A stretch of DNA of 13,339 bases from an uncultured Mucispirillum sp. (GTDB lineage Bacteria > Chrysiogenota > Deferribacteres > Deferribacterales > Mucispirillaceae), in assembly GCA_910586745.1 (NCBI GenBank), contig CAJUJZ010000057.1:1-13339 (forward strand), given 5' to 3'. Shown here piece after piece: positions 1-7,245 of the stretch. The stretch's first letter is position 1, and every line of letters starts with the position of its first letter. A model generated the notes under the pieces. That model did no database searches. It was not told the origin of the DNA and worked only from the letters and a program-made list of their open reading frames with translations. The position numbers and the translations under genes were made by a program.

Positions 1-227
1 GGGTCATTTTCTCCCATATCTTTTACAGAAAGTAAAAGAGAAAGCCCTTTATTTATATGATTATCGTCATTATCTGTCATAACAGGCATATTGCAGTATG
101 CTCTTGCTAAAAGGCATGTAAGTTCATAATCAAGCACTTCATTATTATTTTCAAGAAGACTTATAATTTTAGCATGCTTTTCTTCAGCATGCAGTTTTTC
201 AATTTGTTTTAAAATATTTTTTTTCAT
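1..227 (-). CDS. TPR-like protein, partial (C-terminus outside the window)
   Basis: Open minus-strand frame that starts with ATG at 225-227 and runs through the window edge, so only the first 75 residues are seen. It lies 4 nt after the stop of the upstream gene, which implies co-transcription and probably translational coupling. The protein begins MKKNILKQIEKLHAEEKHAK and is alpha-helical. It lines up with the N-terminus of the neighbouring protein: KIISLLENN against QIISLIQSL, the LLARAY/LLALSY helix, and an acidic DNDDN loop against DDDDN. The two genes are therefore tandem paralogues. The helix-turn-helix spacing is TPR-like; no enzymatic motif is visible and the function is unknown. Confidence 0.75.
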   Translation of the reverse strand, partial: MKKNILKQIEKLHAEEKHAKIISLLENNNEVLDYELTCLLARAYCNMPVMTDNDDNHINKGLSLLLSVKDMGEND

Positions 228-231
228 AAAG

Positions 232-930
232 CTATTTGCAGTGTTCTATAAAATCTTTGTTAATTATAAATACAAACTTATTAATAGCATCAGCAATACC
301 TTTTTCATAGGTACTTGCATATCCATCAATATTGTATGTTTGATGGTAGTTATCAGGATAAATTATTCTAAAAAAAAGTGTTGCACCGCTTTTATGAAGA
401 TGATTTATTTCAATTTGTACTTTAATATCATATTTGGGGAAAAAGACTTCAATCTTATTATCTTTTATATTACTTATAGATGTTTTATCGTCTTTTGAAG
501 CTTCTTTTAAAATAATAAAAATAACTGCTAATGCTCGTTCATATAAATATTCTTTGCACTTGTCTATAAAATACTGCATATTTATCAATTCGTTAAATTC
601 ATTATCTTTTTTAAAAATTCTTGCTATCTTATCAAAATATTCAATAGCATATTCTTCCTGATTAATTTGAAAATAAATTTTACCAATCAGATAAAGCCAT
701 TTTAAGTCATATTCTCCCTGATCAGCTATTTTTTTAAGTATTTTTAGTGCATGATGCTGGTTATCATCATCATCGCCTTCAGGATTATAACTATAAGACA
801 GAGCAAGAAGGTAAAGAAGATTATAAGTTTGCTGTTCTTCTGGAAGTGATTGTATTAATGAAATAATCTGACTATATTCTCCAATATTATAGAGAGTTTC
901 TGCTTTTGTAAATAATTCTTCTTGTGTCAT
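232..930 (-). CDS. TPR-repeat protein of unknown function
   Basis: 232-aa cytoplasmic protein without signal peptide or membrane segment. Residues about 5-130 form TPR-like helical hairpins: LFTKAETLYNIGEYSQIISL, then a helix after the acidic DDDDN loop, then KWLYLIGKIYFQINQEEYAI, a near-canonical TPR unit. Residues about 133-232 look like a separate alpha/beta domain with alternating strands (IEVFFPKYDIKVQIEI, TLFFRIIYP) and a C-terminal helix. The start ATG at 928-930 is supported by AAGG about 9 nt upstream. It is the first gene of a pair with the related partial gene at 1-227 and has its own promoter at 963-990. TPR proteins usually scaffold protein contacts; no partner can be named from the sequence. 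Confidence 0.8.
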   Translation of the reverse strand: MTQEELFTKAETLYNIGEYSQIISLIQSLPEEQQTYNLLYLLALSYSYNPEGDDDDNQHHALKILKKIADQGEYDLKWLYLIGKIYFQINQEEYAIEYFDKIARIFKKDNEFNELINMQYFIDKCKEYLYERALAVIFIILKEASKDDKTSISNIKDNKIEVFFPKYDIKVQIEINHLHKSGATLFFRIIYPDNYHQTYNIDGYASTYEKGIADAINKFVFIINKDFIEHCK

Positions 931-962
931 AAAAAACCTTATAAAATTTTTATATTTTAGTG

Positions 963-990
963 ATTATAGCGAGTATTAAGAAAAATGCAA
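963..990 (-). promoter_or_regulatory. Sigma70-type promoter for the TPR gene pair
   Basis: On the minus strand TTGCAT (985-990) is followed after 16 bp by a perfect TATAAT (963-968). The predicted transcript start is near 956, giving a leader of about 25 nt that contains the AAGG ribosome site. The same -35 hexamer, TTGCAT, occurs in front of the small toxin-like gene at 7035. Confidence 0.6.
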
Positions 991-1018
991 TAGTTGATTA
1001 ATTGTTTTAAACTTTTTC

Positions 1019-1055
1019 TTTCCTGTCTGCATATTTTTTGTATGCAGGCAGGAAA
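1019..1055 (-). terminator. Strong stem-loop downstream of the chemotaxis receptor gene
   Basis: A 15-bp stem (1019-1033 pairs with 1041-1055, one G-U pair) with a 7-nt loop lies about 30 nt past the receptor stop codon. It is probably a transcription end or mRNA-stabilising hairpin. The minus-strand RNA after the stem reads GAAAAAGUUU rather than a U-run, and the plus-strand side has no U-run either, so it is not a textbook intrinsic terminator. Confidence 0.5.
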
Positions 1056-1086
1056 ATATATATACTTTAAATTTAGAATTTTAATA

Positions 1087-3099
1087 TTAAACTTTAAACT
1101 GACCTACAAGTCGTTTTAAAGCTTCTGTTCTTTCCTGCAGGTGGTCAACAGTGATAGAAATTTCGTTTACAGCTGCATTACTTTCTTCAATACCACTTGC
1201 AATAACTTGTGTTTTATCATTCACATTTTGCACTGTTTGATGCTGAATATTAAAACCTTCCATTAATTGATAAGTAGTATTAGCCACATTACTTACACCA
1301 TTAACTACTTTAGAAAAAGATGTTGTAGTTGTTTCTATGACTTCTACACCACTTGTAACACTGATAGATGCTGAAGACATTTCCTGAGAAGCTCGTTCTG
1401 ATTCATTCTGTAATGTAGAGATAATATTTTCTATTTCACTTGTGGCTTTAGTAGTTCTTTCTGCCAGCTTTCTAACTTCGTCAGCAACAACTGCAAAGCC
1501 CCTGCCTGCTTCTCCTGCTCTTGCAGCTTCAATTGCGGCATTAAGAGCTAAAAGGTTAGTCTGGTCTGCAATATCATTAATAACTGTTAATATTTCTCCA
1601 ATCTGTGAGGAACTTTCTAAAAGTTTATTAATAGTATCTGATAAATGTGTAGTTTTTGTATTAATATCAAGCATAGTGTTTTTAATTTCACCTAATGAAT
1701 TCTGCCCTTGTGTAGTGGATTCCGCAGTGGTATTAATAACCTGCAGTGCTGAATTTAATTCATTAGTAGCATCCTGAGACTGGTTTGTAATATCATTCAT
1801 ATCTACTACAATACTGTTTACCTGCTCAGTTTGAGAGTTAAATGTAGCAGAAAGCTCTTCAATAGTTGCAGCAAGCTGACTGTTGCCTGAAGCTACTTCA
1901 TTGGTAGAGTTTCTTACTTCAGTAACGATTTCCTGCACATTAATAATAAAGTTATTGAAACTTTTTGCTAAATCAGAAAGTTCATCATTATTAATTGTTT
2001 GTAATCTTATAGTTAAATCTCTATCACCACTTGTTAACTCTTTTGATGCAGTAACAAAAGAATGTAAAGGCTTTATAATAGATTTATATGTAATAAGAAT
2101 TGCTGAAGCAATAACAACTACTGTAATAAGAAGTATTGCAATAATAACATAAATAGCTGCAGTTAAAGAAGCCTCTGCATAATTTGTTTTTTCTGATATA
2201 ATAGTATTAATAGAATTTGATATTTGCTGAGAAATACCTAAAAAAAGATTTGTAGCATCAACTCTTTGCTTATTAACTGAAGCTCTTGATTCATAAGCAG
2301 CTACTATTTCTTTATATATTTTCTCATTTTGTGCTATATTATTAAGCATTTTGTCAATTATATTAAGGGAAGCTCTTTGCACAATATTATTTTTTATAGT
2401 TATCAGTTCATTATTTACTTCTACCATTAATTTTTGTATTTTTGTAAGCTCTTCTACATTTCCTGTATATCTTACAGTTGAAAATATTTCATATACGAGT
2501 GAGGTATCTACTGAAATAGTTGCAATACGAGAATAGTTTTCAAAATATCTAAGTGCTATTTCACTATTATCAATATTATTTTTGATTACATTTGTGATAT
2601 TTTTTCTTAAATTTTCAGATTCTGTTAAAAATTCATTTACAGCTTTAATAAATTCCTTTTCTTTAGGCACTATATTATTACGAACTTGAACTTGATGTGT
2701 TGCAGCAGCAATATATGTATTAACAGCTTCTTTATATTCAGGAAAAATAGCTGTTATTTCTGGCACAATTGAAGCTTTATATTTGTCAGCAAGAAGTGTT
2801 TCTAGTTTCTTTAAGTCATCTTCCGCATCACTTTTTAATTGTAGTAAATTGTCATATTTATCTTGTGAAGGGTTTAATACATAGTCTCTAAAAGATATAC
2901 GAATTTCTGATATTTTGCTGTTTAGTGCATTATTATATTGATATAAGTCTAAATAAACATTGCTAATATCTGAAGCAACTTTTCTACCATCTTTAATGGC
3001 AGCAAAAGAATAAATGCCCATAATAAAAGCTGCTATGGTAATTACAGACAATATAGCTAATATTTTTGCTGTAATTGTAATCCTAACTTTAGAACGCAT
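1087..3099 (-). CDS. Methyl-accepting chemotaxis protein with a long helical sensor domain
   Basis: 670-aa transmembrane chemoreceptor. TM1 is at about residues 8-35. A periplasmic, almost entirely helical ligand domain of about 275 residues (36-311) follows; its length and helix pattern resemble the helical bimodular (HBM) class, though I cannot assign a ligand. TM2 is at 312-338, HAMP at 339-391, and the cytoplasmic signalling coiled coil extends to the end. The conserved hairpin tip that contacts CheA and CheW is intact at about 512-547 (DQTNLLALNAAIEAARAGEA, then GRGFAVVADEVRKLAE). The C-terminus (LVGQFKV) lacks the CheR/CheB-tethering pentapeptide. The start is fixed by an excellent AAAGGAGAG site before the ATG. 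It stands alone with its own promoter at 3193-3220; no other chemotaxis genes are in the window. Confidence 0.95.
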   Translation of the reverse strand: MRSKVRITITAKILAILSVITIAAFIMGIYSFAAIKDGRKVASDISNVYLDLYQYNNALNSKISEIRISFRDYVLNPSQDKYDNLLQLKSDAEDDLKKLETLLADKYKASIVPEITAIFPEYKEAVNTYIAAATHQVQVRNNIVPKEKEFIKAVNEFLTESENLRKNITNVIKNNIDNSEIALRYFENYSRIATISVDTSLVYEIFSTVRYTGNVEELTKIQKLMVEVNNELITIKNNIVQRASLNIIDKMLNNIAQNEKIYKEIVAAYESRASVNKQRVDATNLFLGISQQISNSINTIISEKTNYAEASLTAAIYVIIAILLITVVVIASAILITYKSIIKPLHSFVTASKELTSGDRDLTIRLQTINNDELSDLAKSFNNFIINVQEIVTEVRNSTNEVASGNSQLAATIEELSATFNSQTEQVNSIVVDMNDITNQSQDATNELNSALQVINTTAESTTQGQNSLGEIKNTMLDINTKTTHLSDTINKLLESSSQIGEILTVINDIADQTNLLALNAAIEAARAGEAGRGFAVVADEVRKLAERTTKATSEIENIISTLQNESERASQEMSSASISVTSGVEVIETTTTSFSKVVNGVSNVANTTYQLMEGFNIQHQTVQNVNDKTQVIASGIEESNAAVNEISITVDHLQERTEALKRLVGQFKV

Positions 3100-3192
3100 A
3101 AAATACTCTCCTTTAATATGCTGAAAAAAATGACAAAAAAAGAAAAATTTATTAATATCTTTTTTTATTCACATAAAAAAATATTAAGACAT

Positions 3193-3220
3193 ATTATATC
3201 TTATCTCAAAAATATGTCAA
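3193..3220 (-). promoter_or_regulatory. Consensus sigma70 promoter for the chemotaxis receptor
   Basis: On the minus strand TTGACA (3215-3220) and TATAAT (3193-3198), both perfect hexamers, are separated by 16 bp. The predicted leader is about 85 nt, rich in A/U, and ends in the AAAGGAGAG ribosome site. A vegetative promoter this strong is notable because chemoreceptor genes are often driven by the flagellar sigma28; I see no sigma28-like element here. Confidence 0.7.
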
Positions 3221-3362
3221 GAAAATAAATTTGCAGGATAATTAATTTATCCTTTATTTTTTAATCTGTCTATGGACTAAAGAAACTAATGCCTTGGTCG
3301 TAATAAATACTTTTTTGGTTACTAAAAAATGAGATAATCTAAATATATTGTGTGCTGCTGTA

Positions 3363-3382
3363 ATATAAATAATTATTTATAT
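3363..3382. promoter_or_regulatory. Perfect 20-bp palindrome, possible ModE-type operator
   Basis: ATATAAATAATTATTTATAT is its own reverse complement and ends 13 bp before the candidate -35 box of the modE-like gene. ModE is a dimer that binds dyad-symmetric AT-rich sites containing TATAT-like halves, so autoregulation is plausible. In DNA this AT-rich a palindrome may also arise by chance. Confidence 0.35.
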
Positions 3383-3395
3383 AATATATTAAATA

Positions 3396-3424
3396 TTTAC
3401 TTTATAAAAATTATATATTATAAA
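3396..3424 (+). promoter_or_regulatory. Candidate promoter of the modE-like / lpxR-like pair
   Basis: TTTACT (3396-3401), a 17-bp spacer and TATAAA (3419-3424) lie about 20 bp before the start codon. The hexamers are imperfect and the whole area is AT-rich, so this is tentative. Confidence 0.35.
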
Positions 3425-3444
3425 CAGTTTTTAAGGACTATATT

Positions 3445-4233
3445 ATGAAAAATAATCATCGTAAAATTGATGGCAGATTTTGGCTTACAAATAATGGTGA
3501 ATATTTTGCAGGCAGAGGTCGTATAGAGCTTTTAAAACATATTAAAGAAACAGGCTCTATTGCTCGTGCTGCAAAAGTTATGAAAATGAGTTACAAAGCA
3601 GCATGGGACAGTGTTGATGCTATGAATAAAATGACTGGTCAGACTCTTGTGCTTAGAACAAGCGGCGGCAGACATGGAGGCGGAAGTAAAATTACAGATG
3701 CAGGTTTAGAATTTATTGAAAGATATGATAAATATACAGAAACTTTTGACAAAGTGCTTTCTATTATTGATAATAATCCTGATATTGAAAGTTTTGTTAA
3801 CAGCTTTGACATAAACTCATCTGCTGATAACTCTTTTAACGGTAAAGTATTAAGTATTAATGAAGGTGCAGTATATTCAATAGTAGAGATAGACTGCTTA
3901 TCTTTTAAAATATATGCTTCTATATCAAAGAGCAGTGTAGAGCGAATGGGACTTTTAAATGATGATACTGTTACTGTATTAATTAATTCTAACCAGCTTG
4001 TTTTATCTATTGATGAAAGTATACAATTAAGCTGCAGAAATAAGTTTACAGGAAAAGTTAATTCTGTTAAAAAAGGTGCAGTAAACAGTGAAGTCTTTAT
4101 TAATTTAGATAACAGTAATAAATTATGTGTTATGGTAAATAATGAAAGTATCAACAGTATGAATATTGCTTATGGAAGTAAAGTATCTGCTTTTTGTAAA
4201 GCATCTTCTGTTTTAATAGTAAAACGAGTATAA
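3445..4233 (+). CDS. modE: ModE-family molybdate-responsive transcriptional regulator
   Basis: 262-aa cytoplasmic DNA-binding regulator. Residues about 24-95 form the LysR-like winged helix-turn-helix typical of ModE (GRIELLKHIKETGSIARAAK, MSYKAAWDSVDAMN), followed by the family's Gly-rich turn SGGRHGGGS at 73-81. Two tandem TOBE/Mop domains follow, at about 128-190 and 198-260. The second carries the oxyanion-site signature LSCRNKFTGKV...GAVNSEV; the first has a degenerate SADNSFNGKV version. Length and domain order match full-length ModE. AAGGA sits 7 nt before the ATG. No molybdate transport or cofactor genes are adjacent; instead the gene is fused by a 1-nt gap to an LpxR-type gene, so the pair should be co-transcribed. 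Molybdate or tungstate is the expected ligand by family. Confidence 0.85.
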   Translation: MKNNHRKIDGRFWLTNNGEYFAGRGRIELLKHIKETGSIARAAKVMKMSYKAAWDSVDAMNKMTGQTLVLRTSGGRHGGGSKITDAGLEFIERYDKYTETFDKVLSIIDNNPDIESFVNSFDINSSADNSFNGKVLSINEGAVYSIVEIDCLSFKIYASISKSSVERMGLLNDDTVTVLINSNQLVLSIDESIQLSCRNKFTGKVNSVKKGAVNSEVFINLDNSNKLCVMVNNESINSMNIAYGSKVSAFCKASSVLIVKRV

Positions 4234-4234
4234 A

Positions 4235-5266
4235 GTGAAAAAACAAATTATTTTATTTTTTTCAGTTTTTTTATCACTATACAGCTTATCTTATGCAGAA
4301 ATTACAGCAGAAGATAATGGCATTGAGCATTTAAAGCCTTATAAAAAACATAAAGTGGTGCTTTTATCAGATAATGATGCTTATGTAGATATATACAGCG
4401 ATAAATATTATTCTGCAGCTCACAGAGTAGAATATATCTCTCCAGAATGGAATTTTCATGGTGAAGATAATGAAAGCAAGGCATCATGGCTTGGTAAAAT
4501 ATCTGTTTATCCTAAAAATAATATTACAAGTTACTTTGTAAGTATTTCTCAGGAAATATATACTCCAGATGATAAATCAGAAAATGTAAGCCCATTAGAC
4601 CATCCTTATGCAGGCGGACTTTATTTATCTATTGGTGTAAACCAAAGACGAGATACATCTTTTGAGCGTATATGGCTGGATATTGGGGTAGTTGGTAAAT
4701 ATTCTTTTGCACAAAATGTTCAGAATGGCATTCATACATCAGTGAATACTGACCATAATTCAGTTCTTCCATGGAGTAATCAGGTAGGTGATGAATTTAT
4801 TATGAACCTGCATTACAGCTGGACAGGAAAGCTGCGTATAATTAATACAAATATTATCAGTGCCCATTTACTGCCATCTGCTGCCATATCATTAGGGAAT
4901 GGCTCCACATTCCTTGATTTAAATATGCGTTTAAAAATTGGTCATAATTTAGATGCATCCTTTGGTACACCAAAAATGAATTTTGGTCAGGATTTTAATG
5001 GTGTTATAAGTGATGATTTTTCTATTTATGTGTATGGGGGTATAGGATATCGTTTCACATTAAGAAATATATACATTCAAGGTAACACTTGGGAAGACCC
5101 TTTCAGGCATGATTTAGACCCATTTGTACATTATTTTGAAGGCGGGCTGGCTTTAGCCTATAAAGGTTTTGAACTATCATACAGCATAACCCATAAAAGC
5201 AAAGAATATTTTAGCCAGCCTTCAAATCATACTTTTGGTTCAATCATGCTCAGTTTTGCAATATAG
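4235..5266 (+). CDS. LpxR-family (DUF2219) outer-membrane lipid A 3'-O-deacylase
   Basis: 343-aa outer-membrane beta-barrel. The start is GTG, 1 nt after the modE-like stop and without a clear Shine-Dalgarno, which points to translational coupling. A signal peptide spans residues 1-21 (hydrophobic core IILFFSVFLSLYSLSYA). The mature part begins with the family motif SDNDAY...SDKYYSAAHRV (N47 and D48 match the catalytic Asn/Asp). DHPYAGGLYLSIG (122-134) and VQNGIH (162-167, giving the catalytic His) follow, then PWSNQVGDEF. LpxR enzymes are Ca2+-dependent and remove the 3'-acyloxyacyl group of lipid A at the outer leaflet, lowering endotoxicity and altering surface charge. The family assignment is solid. 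Substrate specificity is inferred, since many DUF2219 members are uncharacterised. Its stop codon directly abuts that of the convergent antiporter gene. Confidence 0.82.
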   Translation: MKKQIILFFSVFLSLYSLSYAEITAEDNGIEHLKPYKKHKVVLLSDNDAYVDIYSDKYYSAAHRVEYISPEWNFHGEDNESKASWLGKISVYPKNNITSYFVSISQEIYTPDDKSENVSPLDHPYAGGLYLSIGVNQRRDTSFERIWLDIGVVGKYSFAQNVQNGIHTSVNTDHNSVLPWSNQVGDEFIMNLHYSWTGKLRIINTNIISAHLLPSAAISLGNGSTFLDLNMRLKIGHNLDASFGTPKMNFGQDFNGVISDDFSIYVYGGIGYRFTLRNIYIQGNTWEDPFRHDLDPFVHYFEGGLALAYKGFELSYSITHKSKEYFSQPSNHTFGSIMLSFAI

Positions 5267-6874
5267 TTAAGAATGATTTATAATCAGTACATCATTATTT
5301 TCAATAATAGTATTTCCTCGTGGTATAATAACAGTATTATCTCTTTGTATCATAACTATAAGCATATTTTCTTCTGCTTTTAATTCAGCAACTTTTTTAC
5401 CTATAAGGGAGCTTGTGTCATCAATATGTTTTTCAGATATTTTAACCCCTTCTATATTATCGCCGGCTTTTGCACAAAGTATTAAAATATCATCAGTTTT
5501 AAGGACAGTAGAGCCTTTTGGCACTATTTTTTTTAATCCTCTTTGCAGCATAGCAATAATAGTATCAGGTGGCAGAATAATATCTTTTACAGCCATTTCG
5601 TTCCATGGATGTCCTTCAGATATAGAGCTTCTTATAAATTTAACAGGCACTTCATCTGAATAGTCAGTAAATGTTTTCATAACATCTTCGCTGTTATCTA
5701 TCATATTAAACTTTTTTGCAGCATAAGGGATGAGTGAGCCTTGGAAAAGGATAGAAAAAAGCACTATTAAAAATACAATATTAAGTATATCATTGCCTGC
5801 ATATTCGGTATTTGCAGCAAGTCCGTTTTTTGCCATTATTGCAAACACGATAGATGCAGCCCCCCTAAGTCCTGAAAAAGCAACAAGAGACTGCTGGTTA
5901 ACACTTGCTTTGAGTGGAGTAAGCAGTGCAAAAACAGAAACAGGTCTTGCAATAAATGTTAAAAATAAAGCAACAATTAATGCAGGTAGAACAAACTGTG
6001 GAAACTGTGAAGGAAATGATAAAAGTCCAAGCAGGAAGAATAGCAGCATCTGCATAAGGTCTGTTAAACCGTCAAAGAAATATACAAGTGGTTTTTTATC
6101 ATTAAATTTAGTGTTGCCAAGCACAATACCAACAATATAAGCACTTAAAAAGCCGTTGCCGCCTATAATAGCAGGCAGAGAATAAGAAAGCAGTGCGACT
6201 GCTACAACAAAAATCATTCTCATGCCACCTGAAGAAAAATTATATTTTTGGATAACTTTTACAGCACCATAAGAGATTAATGCACCAGCAGCAATACCAT
6301 AAACAACCTGAGCAAAAAGCATATATACAAAAGAGCCAGCATTAAAATCGCCAGTAATCATAGTTATAAGTATAATAGTAAGCATATAGGCAGCAGGGTC
6401 GTTGCTTCCGCTTTCAAGTTCTAATAATGGAGCAGTGCCTTCTTTTAAGTTAAGCTTTTTTGAGCGGAGTATTGAAAAAACTGAGGCGGCATCTGTTGAA
6501 CTTATTACTGCACCTAAAAGAAAGCTGATAAGAATTGACATACCTATTACAAAATGGCAGAAAATACCAATAAGAACAGCAGTTATTACAACACCAAGAG
6601 TGGAAAGCATTGCAGCTTTTACAACAACAGGCTTAGCGGTTGCCCATTTTGTGCCAAATCCGCCGTAAAATATAATAAATATAAGAGCAATTGTTGCAAT
6701 CTGCTCCATAATAACATAATTCTCAAAAGGGATTTTAAAAATACCATCAGAGCCAAAAAGCATACCAAGTATTATAAATGCAAGCAGCATAGGCATACCA
6801 AGCCTGCTGGATACTTTTGTAAGCATAATGCACAGTATTAAAACAAATGATAAAATTAAAAGTGCTGAAGTCAT
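5267..6874 (-). CDS. nhaP2: K+/H+ antiporter, NhaP2 (CvrA) type, CPA1 family
   Basis: 535-aa inner-membrane cation/proton exchanger. Residues 1-385 are about 12-13 hydrophobic segments with CPA1 signatures: SSRLGMPMLLAFIILGMLFG at 22-41, ISSTDAASVFSIL at 124-136, LELESGSNDPAA at 151-162 (the transport-site N158/D159) and GLRGAAS at 335-341. The cytoplasmic tail has two consecutive RCK_C/TrkA_C-like units (about 405-470 and 475-535). Each repeats a P-x-G-x-T-x5-7-D-x-L-x-I pattern (VPKGSTVLKTDDILIL, IPRGNTIIENNDVLII). Such domains gate transport by nucleotide or ion binding. The gene probably exports K+ in exchange for H+ under low-salt or alkaline conditions. The ATG at 6872-6874 is preceded by a CAGG ribosome site. 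A decayed GNAT tail starts about 15-20 bp upstream, suggesting this gene once followed the GNAT gene directly in one operon. Confidence 0.9.
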   Translation of the reverse strand: MTSALLILSFVLILCIMLTKVSSRLGMPMLLAFIILGMLFGSDGIFKIPFENYVIMEQIATIALIFIIFYGGFGTKWATAKPVVVKAAMLSTLGVVITAVLIGIFCHFVIGMSILISFLLGAVISSTDAASVFSILRSKKLNLKEGTAPLLELESGSNDPAAYMLTIILITMITGDFNAGSFVYMLFAQVVYGIAAGALISYGAVKVIQKYNFSSGGMRMIFVVAVALLSYSLPAIIGGNGFLSAYIVGIVLGNTKFNDKKPLVYFFDGLTDLMQMLLFFLLGLLSFPSQFPQFVLPALIVALFLTFIARPVSVFALLTPLKASVNQQSLVAFSGLRGAASIVFAIMAKNGLAANTEYAGNDILNIVFLIVLFSILFQGSLIPYAAKKFNMIDNSEDVMKTFTDYSDEVPVKFIRSSISEGHPWNEMAVKDIILPPDTIIAMLQRGLKKIVPKGSTVLKTDDILILCAKAGDNIEGVKISEKHIDDTSSLIGKKVAELKAEENMLIVMIQRDNTVIIPRGNTIIENNDVLIINHS

Positions 6875-6889
6875 AATATACCTGATTTA

Positions 6890-7000
6890 TAGATTTTAAA
6901 TAAACATTATCATATCTTTTAAAATAATACCATTATCAATAACAGGAAATTCATAATTTTCTACAAAAAAGTTTATTTGATACAGTCAGGTATGATATTA
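6890..7000 (-). pseudogene. Decayed copy of the GNAT gene 3' end
   Basis: On the minus strand, 6974-6907 repeats GNAT codons 120-142 with one base change (6929), preserving the reading ...NFFVENYEFPVIDNG. Homology continues more weakly on both sides: the C-terminal codons read MIMFI-stop instead of MIRLIKNL-stop, and an in-frame TGA breaks the frame upstream. It is a fragment of about 25 residues without a start codon. It may be the original 3' end displaced by an insertion, or what is left of a tandem gene duplicate. Confidence 0.65.
6907..6974 (+). repeat. 68-bp direct repeat, left copy
   Basis: 67 of 68 bases match 7536-7603, at a constant offset of 629 bp; the single difference is A6929 against T7558. 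Both copies are in the same orientation, so recombination between them would delete the toxin-like locus. Confidence 0.9.
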
Positions 7001-7034
7001 AATAGCAAATATATGATAAATAATATATATATGC

Positions 7035-7063
7035 TTGCATTAAAAGAAATATAATAGTATAAC
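7035..7063 (+). promoter_or_regulatory. Candidate promoter of the small toxin-like gene
   Basis: TTGCAT (7035-7040), a 17-bp spacer and TATAAC (7058-7063). Initiation would fall at about 7069-7071, within three bases of the left end of the long inverted repeat (7067). That is the position expected if the RNA's own 5' end pairs with its 3' end. Confidence 0.5.
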
Positions 7064-7127
7064 AATAGTGCAGTTAGATATATTAAGGCGGTATTGCTCA
7101 TAACCTAAACTTTAAGGGGGTGGCAAT

Positions 7128-7208
7128 ATGCTTATTGAAAGCTACACTACTTACTTTTTAATATACATTGTGATATTTGTAGTAGTAGCTGTGATTAAGC
7201 TTAAATAA
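7128..7208 (+). CDS. Small hydrophobic peptide, candidate type I toxin
   Basis: 26-codon ORF with a very strong ribosome site (AAGGGGGTGG, ending about 4 nt before the ATG). The peptide starts MLIESYTTY, has a single membrane-spanning core YFLIYIVIFVVVAVI, and ends with the basic tail KLK. Size, one transmembrane helix and charged C-terminus match the general design of type I toxins (Fst, Ldr, Hok, TisB, AapA) that depolarise the inner membrane. I do not recognise a specific family. The SD can pair with CCU at 7104-7106, and the ATG lies at the edge of an alternative stem, so translation is likely controlled by RNA folding. It could instead be a small membrane regulator. Confidence 0.55.
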   Translation: MLIESYTTYFLIYIVIFVVVAVIKLK

Positions 7209-7209
7209 G

Positions 7210-7245
7210 TAAATATCCGCCTACGGTCAATATGGCGGATATTTA
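7210..7245. terminator. 12-bp hairpin directly after the small ORF
   Basis: AAATATCCGCC (7211-7221) and GGCGGATATTT (7234-7244) pair perfectly, extended by one T-A pair, around a 12-nt loop, TACGGTCAATAT. It could end or stabilise the toxin-like mRNA, or be the kissing-loop site for an antisense RNA. On the minus strand the loop contains TTGACC, with TATTTA 17 bp further on, a weak candidate antisense promoter. The 5' leader repeats the GGCGG element (7087-7091), so CCGCC here has two possible partners. Confidence 0.5.

Larger units (their letters stand above)
3100..3444. other. Divergent regulatory region between receptor and modE-like gene
   Basis: A 345-bp gene-free stretch. It holds the receptor promoter (3193-3220), an inverted repeat with 7-bp arms AGGATAA/TTATCCT at 3235-3253, a perfect 20-bp palindrome at 3363-3382, and a candidate promoter for the modE-like gene at 3396-3424. 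No small gene or structured RNA stands out in the remainder, which is AT-rich. Confidence 0.5.

Noticed and set aside
1442..1777. 111-codon plus-strand frame inside the chemoreceptor
   Set aside because: It mirrors the highly conserved signalling hairpin region on the other strand; no SD and no protein-like domain pattern.
3235..3253. AGGATAA/TTATCCT repeat followed by T-rich DNA as an intrinsic terminator
   Set aside because: Only 7 bp, A/T-dominated, and no plus-strand gene ends upstream of it; an operator or chance palindrome is as likely.
3639..4154. 171-codon minus-strand open frame opposite the modE-like gene
   Set aside because: It is antisense to a clear ModE/TOBE gene, lacks a ribosome site, and its translation is low-complexity Leu/Ser-rich typical of a shadow frame.
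5730..6140. 136-codon plus-strand frame opposite the antiporter
   Set aside because: Antisense of transmembrane segments; no start signal and no independent support.
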